Positions 52,801 through 64,000 of a DNA stretch of 64,000 bases are shown here, one piece after another. This stretch comes from Setophaga petechia (lineage: Eukaryota > Chordata > Aves > Passeriformes > Parulidae), in assembly GCA_024362935.1 (NCBI GenBank), contig JANCRA010000005.1, forward strand, positions 23,706,235-23,770,234, written 5' to 3'. Each line of letters opens with the position of its first letter. Position 1 is the stretch's first letter. Below the pieces are notes generated by a model. It worked only from the letters and a program-made list of their open reading frames with translations. It was not told the DNA's origin and did no database searches. Made by a program: the position numbers and the translations under genes.

Positions 52801-53628
52801 TATTGGTTCTTTCATTTATATTGTGGAAGGTAAGTTTTTAGTATTATTCCTTAGTTGCTTCAAGTCAGGAATTCATACTGGTGAAGGACTTTTGGATCTG
52901 GGTTAAAGAATAATAACATTTTATTATGATATGTCCTTTCTAAAGAAAGATAATTCCTCCTGTAACTTGGCTTCTTCAAAAGTATTTCTCCATTTTTTCA
53001 TTTCATCTTCTGCATGTTCTACATTTTCTGTTGCTCAACACCATAAATCCCTTTACAATGTTTTATATGGTATCTCAAACTGCAACATAAATACTAAAAA
53101 AATTCTGTGCCTAAGTAAAAGAGAAAACTAATAAGGATGCAGATCCTCTGACAAGTGATTGAGAGATTGTTAACTTCTTTACCTATGTGGAGACTTTCTC
53201 CATCCATCATTTTTACGTGCACATGTAGAAATGAAACAAATCTAACATTTTATTACCATATTTTAAAAAATACTGGATTCCATGAACTGTTAAAGTTCAC
53301 AAGCCCAAGTCTTTACTCCATACAGGAGAGCATTAGCCTCTCAAAAATTAAAAGAAGGAAAAGCAAACCTACTTTTTTGATTGAGTAACACTTGATTACT
53401 TGGTATGACAAAGCATTTGCAAATACCATATTTCATAAATGCTATACATAGGCATTTTTATTTAAAATAATCTTTTATGGTTTAGATTTGATGACAAAGA
53501 TTTGCTGACAACAGATTCCAAATTATTTATTTCAGATTGGCTTCTTCAAAAGGAAATACAAACAGACCCCTCAAGATGTGAACAGAAGAGACAGCTGGAG
53601 TTTTAAAAGTGGGAACAAAAATGACTAA
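22713..53628 (+). CDS. ITGA4: Integrin alpha-4 (CD49d), complete gene, 28 coding exons
   Basis: Type I membrane adhesion receptor subunit that pairs with beta-1 (VLA-4) or beta-7 and binds VCAM-1, fibronectin CS1 and MAdCAM-1. The spliced coding sequence sums to 3,075 nt (1,024 residues), against 1,032 in human; all exon phases join without a frameshift. Order: signal peptide 1-29, with the mature chain starting YNLDTQ at Tyr30; seven-bladed FG-GAP propeller to about 460 without an I domain; three Ca-binding DxDxDGxxD-type loops at 309-317, 372-380 and 434-442; thigh and calf domains; a dibasic Lys585-Arg586 where alpha-4 chains are cleaved; transmembrane helix about 969-992; GFFKR at 996-1000; short tail to Asp1024. 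Tyr216 and Gly219 equal mature Tyr187 and Gly190, known ligand-contact residues. The ATG has a purine at -3 and directly precedes the signal peptide. ITGA9 is the nearest paralogue, but the tail and cleavage region identify alpha-4. Confidence 0.98.
22985..23106 (+). CDS. ITGA4: ITGA4 exon 2
   Basis: Follows an 87-bp intron. Completes Trp62, then encodes VAGAP (64-68), a sequon at Asn75 and the conserved NPGAI and CEQLQLG segments. The GTGAGT donor opens the 5.9-kb intron 2. Confidence 0.95.
24124..24148. repeat. T25 homopolymer
   Basis: Uninterrupted run of about 25 T in intron 2. Its length is prone to slippage and sequencing error. It is not followed by a recognisable SINE body. Confidence 0.85.
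28264..28313. repeat. 25-bp tandem duplication
   Basis: Two adjacent copies of a 25-bp unit beginning GTGTTCTCTTACTTATAAG. They are almost identical, suggesting a recent duplication inside intron 2. Confidence 0.85.
29024..29130 (+). CDS. ITGA4: ITGA4 exon 3 (to residue 138)
   Basis: Acceptor CTCCTAG, donor GTATGT. Encodes the conserved CGKTC and ERDNQWLGV segments of the propeller (blade 1/2 region), ending in GSIV at phase 0. The two cysteines are the paired ones seen in human alpha-4. Confidence 0.95.
29222..29351 (+). CDS. ITGA4: ITGA4 exon 4 (residues 139-181)
   Basis: Follows a 91-bp intron. Starts ACGHRWKN, includes the conserved VPPD segment and the Cys-rich PCY loop, and ends in a GTAAGC donor. 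The human GGCYG segment is replaced by GICFV, one of the more diverged propeller loops. Confidence 0.94.
30627..30694 (+). CDS. ITGA4: ITGA4 exon 5 (residues 182-204)
   Basis: Small 68-nt exon with acceptor TTCCCAG and donor GTGTGT. Encodes KFGEN and SCQAG, conserved with mammalian alpha-4, in the propeller loop next to the ligand site. Confidence 0.94.
31323..31452 (+). CDS. ITGA4: ITGA4 exon 6 (residues 205-247), ligand-contact exon
   Basis: Encodes [10 protein letters not shown] and then Tyr216-Trp-Thr-Gly219. Subtracting the 29-residue signal gives Tyr187 and Gly190, the residues known from mutagenesis of human alpha-4 to be needed for VCAM-1 and fibronectin binding; both are kept. Sequon at Asn225. 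Ends with the KFGSYLG repeat motif at donor GTACTT. Confidence 0.96.
33290..33375 (+). CDS. ITGA4: ITGA4 exon 7 (to residue 276)
   Basis: Acceptor TTTGCAG, donor GTAAGG. Encodes GYSVGAGHF and the GGAPQ FG-GAP signature of a middle propeller blade. Confidence 0.95.
33703..33762 (+). CDS. ITGA4: ITGA4 exon 8 (residues 277-296)
   Basis: A 60-nt phase-0 exon encoding AYIFS and [12 protein letters not shown] polypyrimidine-rich TTTTCCTTTTAG acceptor precedes it, and the donor is GTAAAT. Confidence 0.95.
33857..33994 (+). CDS. ITGA4: ITGA4 exon 9 (residues 297-342), first Ca-binding loop
   Basis: Follows a 94-bp intron. Encodes LGSYFGA and the calcium loop DLNSDGFSD (309-317) followed by LLVGAP, closing on INSGS. 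Donor GTAAGT. Confidence 0.97.
34654..34765 (+). CDS. ITGA4: ITGA4 exon 10 (residues 343-379), second Ca-binding loop
   Basis: Encodes YAARFGES and the loop DIDNDGFE, whose closing Asp380 codon is split across the intron. Acceptor TTCAG, donor GTAAGA. Confidence 0.97.
36396..36490 (+). CDS. ITGA4: ITGA4 exon 11 (residues 380-411)
   Basis: Begins with [10 protein letters not shown], an invariant FG-GAP segment, then GAIYIYNGR, and ends at TFSQ with donor GTATGC. Confidence 0.97.
36799..36889 (+). CDS. ITGA4: ITGA4 exon 12 (residues 412-441), third Ca-binding loop
   Basis: Encodes [10 protein letters not shown] and the loop DVDNNGYQ(D) at 434-442. Position 438 is Asn, as in mammalian alpha-4, rather than Asp. 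Donor GTAAAT. Confidence 0.96.
38210..38255 (+). CDS. ITGA4: ITGA4 exon 13 (residues 442-456)
   Basis: A 46-nt exon encoding [16 protein letters not shown], the end of the propeller. Acceptor TTGTGCAG, donor GTGAGA. The final Arg codon is split. Confidence 0.95.
38629..38783 (+). CDS. ITGA4: ITGA4 exon 14 (residues 457-508)
   Basis: Start of the thigh domain: [11 protein letters not shown], a sequon at INRT, and [13 protein letters not shown]. The cysteine pattern matches the human thigh disulphides. Donor GTAAGC. Confidence 0.95.
40134..40288 (+). CDS. ITGA4: ITGA4 exon 15 (residues 509-560)
   Basis: Thigh domain. Encodes [12 protein letters not shown] and RFYFSSNGT, with sequons at Asn513, Asn533 and Asn548. 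Acceptor TTTGTAG, donor GTAATG. Confidence 0.95.
42897..43046 (+). CDS. ITGA4: ITGA4 exon 16 (residues 561-610), chain-cleavage exon
   Basis: Encodes KDVRDILTP, then [12 protein letters not shown]. The Lys585-Arg586 pair lines up with the human KR cleavage site that yields the 80- and 70-kDa alpha-4 fragments, so the same processing is expected. Donor GTCAGT. Confidence 0.95.
43631..43803 (+). mobile_element. CR1 LINE 3'-end fragment
   Basis: About 170 bp of CR1 tail in intron 16, in sense orientation to ITGA4. It has the 'ttccagaagtgtttggacag', 'ctggactcagtgatcc' and 'gggtcccttccaactcag' landmarks and ends in a TGTGATTC-type octamer. Confidence 0.88.
44433..44509 (+). CDS. ITGA4: ITGA4 exon 17 (residues 611-635)
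   Basis: Encodes [18 protein letters not shown]; human alpha-4 has a closely similar FARFC and ENCSADL. Sequon at NCS. Donor GTAAGT splits a Lys codon. Confidence 0.95.
46723..46873 (+). CDS. ITGA4: ITGA4 exon 18 (residues 636-686)
   Basis: Calf-1 region: [11 protein letters not shown], sequon NIS, then NVGDDAYET, conserved with mammals. Donor GTAAGG. Confidence 0.95.
47545..47643 (+). CDS. ITGA4: ITGA4 exon 19 (residues 687-719)
   Basis: Phase-0 exon with EEKQIHC and [12 protein letters not shown], matching the human calf-1 cysteine pair. Donor GTAAGC. Confidence 0.95.
48080..48159 (+). CDS. ITGA4: ITGA4 exon 20 (residues 720-745 plus two bases)
   Basis: Encodes [16 protein letters not shown] and a sequon INAT. 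The Cys746 codon is split TG|T. Donor GTAAAG. Confidence 0.94.
48491..48577 (+). CDS. ITGA4: ITGA4 exon 21 (residues 746-774)
   Basis: Encodes CKNEDGN and [13 protein letters not shown]. Acceptor TTTTGTAG, donor GTGAGT. Confidence 0.94.
49168..49258 (+). CDS. ITGA4: ITGA4 exon 22 (residues 775-805)
   Basis: Encodes [11 protein letters not shown] and NINFTFH with a sequon NFT. Donor GTAAGA. Confidence 0.94.
49942..50049 (+). CDS. ITGA4: ITGA4 exon 23 (residues 806-841)
   Basis: Encodes [16 protein letters not shown] and LFNALDIK of the calf-2 domain, with a sequon NTS. Donor GTAAGC. Confidence 0.94.
50260..50379 (+). CDS. ITGA4: ITGA4 exon 24 (residues 842-881)
   Basis: Encodes TTAGHCSYD and a diverged [15 protein letters not shown] segment. 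This is one of the least conserved parts compared with human, but it keeps both cysteines. Donor GTAAGC. Confidence 0.92.
50480..51040 (+). mobile_element. Old diverged CR1 fragment in intron 24
   Basis: A degraded LINE-like segment with the CR1 order of words: 'tcataagtgacttaagtgaa' (the SNDLDE-type motif), a following frame-shifted segment around 'gaatgagtgggcaag', and 'aacataaaaggatgcatac'. Divergence is much greater than in the copies at 10,166 and 43,631, so edges are approximate and some of the right half may be unrelated. Confidence 0.5.
51758..51877 (+). CDS. ITGA4: ITGA4 exon 25 (residues 882-921)
   Basis: Encodes [14 protein letters not shown] and GNMESGKEA, matching the human cysteine spacing at the end of calf-2. 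Donor GTAACA is a weaker donor than its neighbours. Confidence 0.94.
52403..52501 (+). CDS. ITGA4: ITGA4 exon 26 (residues 922-954)
   Basis: Encodes [14 protein letters not shown] and [12 protein letters not shown], the membrane-proximal ectodomain. Donor GTAAGA. Confidence 0.95.
52710..52829 (+). CDS. ITGA4: ITGA4 exon 27 (residues 955-994), transmembrane exon
   Basis: Encodes [14 protein letters not shown], then a hydrophobic helix at about 969-992 rich in Leu, Ile and Val, ending ILWK. Donor GTAAGT. Confidence 0.97.
53536..53628 (+). CDS. ITGA4: ITGA4 exon 28, cytoplasmic tail and stop
   Basis: Encodes [10 protein letters not shown] and the tail NRRDSWSF, with TAA at 53,626-53,628. Ser1014 is equivalent to the PKA-phosphorylated Ser988 of mature human alpha-4, and its RRDS context is kept. 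The position equivalent to human Tyr991 is Phe1017, and that equivalent to Glu983 is Val1009. Confidence 0.97.
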   Translation: MGFFKRKYKQTPQDVNRRDSWSFKSGNKND

Positions 53629-53850
53629 GATGGCAAATAAACATTTGATTTTAAAATGAAGAAATTAAAATTCAGATTAATTCACAGGAGAAACATCAGC
53701 AACAAGAAACCTAAGCCTTGAATTTACTTGCTCTTAGAAAACATGCTTTATTTCCTTGAACTGTATGGAGGATACACCTTACAGTACTGTTCTAATATGA
53801 AAATGGTAAACCAGTTTGTTCTGAAGTCTCCCAGTAATATTTGAAATGCC

Positions 53851-53874
53851 ATATATATATGTATATATATATAT
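53851..53874. repeat. (AT)n tract in the ITGA4 3' UTR
   Basis: Alternating AT interrupted once by G. It can fold on itself in RNA and is a likely length polymorphism. Confidence 0.85.
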
Positions 53875-54630
53875 CTGGTTTCAAACAGACAGAAGAACAC
53901 TAAAGATAAAGACAAGAATTACGTACCAAAAGGAAGTATTTGTAGAAAGTAATAATTTTGGCCAACCCTGGAAAGTAAGATCTCAAACACATAAGCATGA
54001 GTTATTCTATTATTTTTAAAGGTTCAATAATATTTTGATCAGGCATTCAAGAAGAAATCCTCTCTCATCTTTGTCTGGCATTGTACCAAGGGTAAACTAG
54101 CTCAAACCCACAGGACTGTGATAGGACACACGGATATCAGAAGCTCTGGGCTTCTGCAGGTAACCTGGTAAGCTTTGGCTTCACAGGCACAGCCACATCA
54201 CTGAAGGTACCTAGACCCCCAGGCAAGCCAGAACCAGGAAGGCGAAAGGTGAATTCAGAGCAGGGAATTGTGTGGGGTAGCCTGGAGATACAGCTGTAGA
54301 AAGATTAAAGTATTGGAGAATATAATCTGTAGCCATCCATAACATGGTACTTGCAAGCATGATAGAATTACTTGTTTCATCCTTTCCTCAGACAGTGCTG
54401 CCATAAGATTTTGGACTTCTCCAATGAATTATTTCTATGTGGGTTTTTTTTAAAGCAAGTATTTATTTTTATTTATTTGAAGATTTTTCTATAGTACTTT
54501 TTATAGGATTTAGTGCTGGCATTCTTCCAGAACCTGAAAAAAAAGAGAGGCTTCAGCTGACAAAAGAGAGAGACACAAATACCCAAAAGACACCAACTGC
54601 CAACCATAATGGGCCAAATTTTATCTTTAG

Positions 54631-54656
54631 ATTAAGTACTTCAGAAAGTACTTAAT
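54631..54656 (+). other. Perfect stem-loop in the ITGA4 3' UTR
   Basis: Arms ATTAAGTACTT and AAGTACTTAAT (11 bp) with a CAGA tetraloop. It would form in the ITGA4 transcript if the long 3' UTR is used. It is AU-rich and so only moderately stable. Confidence 0.6.
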
Positions 54657-55280
54657 AAGGAAGTCACTTGGAGAGGCAGCTTGGGTTCTTGGAAGGTGTC
54701 AGATAAATACCATCCAAACAGGCACCCTCAGCAGCCACTCGGCAGAAAGGCAAAGGACTCACCAGAAACATGGATCAAACCACTGCTCTGTACTCCAGGA
54801 AGTTTCTTCAGCTAGCTAAGTTTGCACTGCCACCTAGCTTTGGTGGAACAGCACAAGCCACAGGGGAAACAAACCTTCCTTTGCTCCCCAGAACAGCTGG
54901 AGAACATTCACAGCTTCTTCAGTGACAGAATTTATTGCAGCAGAAGGACAGAGCGAGGCCGGGCCTTGGATGTCTTTGTGAACTGCCCCAGAATGGAATG
55001 TCACCTGTACAAATGCTTCAAAGCTGCACCATCCATCCTGTGGGAACTAGCCTGAAACTCAAACCCACTGCAAGTGCCTTCAGCAAGCACTTCTGCTACT
55101 AGAGTGCTTGGTGCCATAAAAGCCATGTTGCCCACAGATTCCAAAGGTATTTGGGACCATTTTGTATCTTCCTTTCACTTCATTTGATGCCGAAGATGTG
55201 GATCACTCCAAAGTATGTTTTCCTTTAATATCTATAGTGCAAGGACAAATGAATGTGCATATATTTTTTTTAAAAGGCAA

Positions 55281-55286
55281 AATAAA
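55281..55286 (+). terminator. ITGA4: Candidate poly(A) signal for ITGA4
   Basis: Canonical AATAAA about 1.65 kb after the stop codon, in AU-rich sequence. Confidence 0.5.
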
Positions 55287-55820
55287 GTATGTCAAGAATT
55301 AAATACTTTCTTGCAAATATGTGTGAAAATTGTACCCAAAAAATGCTTACCTTCCAAATGGCTTTAGTGATTTTTTGCACTTTAACCAAAAAACCTTTGA
55401 ACAGAAATTAGCTTGACATTACAGCATACTGTGAAAAATATACCTCAAATACTGGAAGAAGCATTCATGTTCTTTTGAGTACAAACAATGCAAGGAAGTG
55501 AAACAAAAAAAAGCATTTTATTTATCTTTGAAATAGTTTACATAAGTCAGTACATGTGATAATGATGCCTTGGAAATTGTACACTTTCTATTCAGGTTTG
55601 ATTGTTAACATGTATATGTTGGCTGCCTTTTCTTAGGATATGAAGCAAAGTTTTGAAGCTTTTATAAACCAGATTGACAAAAAATGAATGTACAATGTCC
55701 TGATGATGGCAAGATTATAAAGTATTATTCAACTGCATTTTATTAAAAAAAAACCCAAACAAGTTAAACAGATGACTGCTGTTGATTCTGCAAATTCAAT
55801 TATTTTGTTAAATTTCATTT

Positions 55821-55826
55821 AATAAA
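55821..55826 (+). terminator. ITGA4: Candidate distal poly(A) signal for ITGA4
   Basis: Canonical AATAAA with a GT-rich downstream element about 20-25 bases later, the best-formed poly(A) site in the convergent interval. Confidence 0.55.
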
Positions 55827-56691
55827 TAAGTTAAATCTACTAAGTGTTGCTGGAATGCCTTTTTAAACAACTTAAAGAAGCTTAGTTTGAATTGCCTTAG
55901 CATGTTAAAAATACTTGATGGGATAGAGTATGAATTTTAAGTGGAGACTGCTGCCTGTGACTTGGACAACAGATAACAGCTTGGGTTTAGGAGCCAAATC
56001 CTCATCTGCAGTACTTCAGGTGTGGTACTTTTTACAACTGTTTAAAATCAGAGTAGCTATAGATCTCTTGCAAAGGCTTAAGCCCTTGATTTAGCAACAT
56101 CATACAAAGACTGGACACATTACACTCAACTGCTTCCTGAAAAAAACCAGCTCACTCTTGCCCTGACCCAGTGCAGCTTTAGTTTGTGCACTGCCTTCTG
56201 AACGGCTCTCAGAGGAGTGACCAGGAAAACATTCGTTATCCATGGTCCTGCAAGTGCCAGAACACGGGTGCTACTTTTCATCTCAAAGGAAGCCAGTTCC
56301 CAGAAAAAATACAGTCGTCATTTGCTGTCCTCTGAAATAATTGCCTTCAATATTAAGTAAATTACCAAAACCACAAACACCCAAAAATTATGTTTATGCC
56401 CTACAAGGAAATTATAAAAATTTAAGTCAACTCTTAAGTGATTTATCACAACTTTAGTTTCAGCAACAACAAAAACTATGCTGAATAACATTTCAATTCT
56501 AAACAGAGAAAATACTAATTTTATACAAAGAGCAGTTTTTAAAATACATTTTAACAAAGAAAAGCCATACAGGACATCATTCTTTTATATTATTTGATTA
56601 GAAACATTTTGAGAGAAAATATATTAAGGCAACATTAAAAAGTCATAACTAGAAATAGAAGCAGTTGATTAAAAAAATAAATGCATATAGT

Positions 56692-56697
56692 TTTATT
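56692..56697 (-). terminator. CERKL: Candidate poly(A) signal for CERKL
   Basis: TTTATT on the plus strand gives AATAAA on the minus strand, about 430 bases after the CERKL stop. A nearer ATTAAA variant lies at 56,967-56,972. Either would end CERKL before it overlaps the ITGA4 3' UTR. Confidence 0.45.
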
Positions 56698-57121
56698 TTG
56701 CCACTATTTTTCAGTTAGAGCTGGTGAGTAGAGGTATGGTTCTTCCCTGTGCTGAACTGAGTTACCTGACAACATAAATAGCAGCAGCAGACTTAGAAGT
56801 ATCTCAATCTAAAACAATCTAGACTAATGAAAAAAAAAATTCATCTATTCGGATGGATGCTTCTGAAACCTCAAAATTGTAAGAGACCAATACAATCAAT
56901 TTTCACTTTTTCTTTTTAAAGCCTAACATTTTCAATACGGTTAAATAGAACCTGCTAAATATGTAATTTAATAACAATTTAAACCTAGAATTAGAACAAA
57001 CCCTAACCCTTACCAATTAAACTTCTGCTACAACTGACATCAGTACAAGTCCAGACCTTGGAAAGCTGTGTATAGGGGTGAGAACAGAATTCTTCATTAC
57101 AGAATTTCCAGTGTGTCCCTT

Positions 57122-63474
<6,353 letters not shown>

Positions 63475-64000
63475 CTAAAGTTTCACAGATAGACAAGAGA
63501 AAAGAAAAATCTATATTTCAAATGACACAAATCTTACCATTTCTTTTTCATCTACTTTTGCCGGGCAAAAACCCCTTCAGACTCCTCCCTGTCTCTAGGA
63601 AATGAATTTTATTAATCAAAACCAGAATCAATCTAAATAAAATTAAGACTCTATTAAAGTAGTAATTTCAGATGCTTGAAAATGTTAAAACTATGGTAAA
63701 ACATTCAGCTACTTCATAAGACTGCAAAGGGTCTTAATTCTATGCACATATTCAACAATCAATTTCACAATTTCAAGAAGAATCCAGAAAAATGTAATAT
63801 TGCTAATAATATTTGCATAAATCTCTGCAACTGTTTCACCAAATATATCTAATGACTGCACATTGTACTGGAGGTTATATGGGAACTCTTAAACATAGGT
63901 TTTAAATGTATTCATGTTTACAGTTATAAAAGATAAACATATAATTCTGTTCAAGATAGGATATAATTTTTCTTTAATAGACCCTGCATTCAGTGTCTCT
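63475..64000 (-). other. CERKL intron, running off the window
   Basis: AT-rich. No sequence resembling the preceding human exon (the GSTNVLAHSL region) is present, so upstream CERKL exons lie beyond base 64,000. Confidence 0.7.

Larger units (their letters stand above)
53629..55850 (+). other. ITGA4: ITGA4 3' UTR (end uncertain)
   Basis: AU-rich sequence after the stop. Candidate poly(A) signals AATAAA lie at 53,636-53,641, 55,281-55,286 and 55,821-55,826. The first is only eight bases after the stop. The last is followed within about 25 bases by a GT-rich stretch (about 55,841-55,850), a typical downstream element. A long UTR of about 1.7-2.2 kb fits known long ITGA4 transcripts. It holds an AT dinucleotide tract and a short stem-loop. 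No open frame here is credible. Confidence 0.65.

Noticed and set aside
57000..57016. Telomere-like CCCTAACCCTTA sequence
   Set aside because: Fewer than three units and imperfect. This is within chance expectation for an interstitial match.

Overview
This is a vertebrate nuclear genomic window, almost certainly from a bird. The genes are split into many small exons with GT/AG introns. The unique DNA is AT-rich, and the one large GC-rich island sits at a gene start. The recognisable interspersed repeats are CR1 LINEs ending in the avian-type ATTCTATG-like tail, plus one element resembling passerine LTR-type repeats. No bacterial, plasmid or phage feature is present.

Layout. Bases 1 to about 22,240 are intergenic upstream DNA with no exon I can support; they hold a CR1 copy (about 10,166-11,157), an LTR-like GC-rich repeat (about 14,053-15,440) with an internal 10-bp minisatellite, and a perfect 21-bp-arm hairpin (19,896-19,943). 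A CpG island at about 22,240-23,240 carries the TATA-less, Sp1-rich promoter of ITGA4. The complete ITGA4 gene (integrin alpha-4, CD49d) runs on the + strand from the ATG at 22,713 to the stop at 53,628 in 28 coding exons. I could phase all of them, giving 1,024 codons. Its 3' UTR follows to about 55,300 or 55,850.

From 57,122 to 63,474, on the - strand, lie the last six coding exons of CERKL (ceramide kinase-like). Its upstream exons are beyond the right edge. The tail-to-tail ITGA4/CERKL arrangement matches the conserved vertebrate neighbourhood (human 2q31.3).

The two genes are not known to act in one pathway. ITGA4 is a leukocyte and neural-crest adhesion receptor subunit that pairs with beta-1 or beta-7. 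CERKL is a diacylglycerol-kinase-family protein linked to retinal stress protection. I did not find a novel system. The points most worth a second look are substitutions in the alpha-4 tail at positions equivalent to paxillin-contact residues, a tandem splice acceptor in CERKL, the perfect hairpin upstream, and the AU-rich, structured ITGA4 3' UTR facing CERKL.
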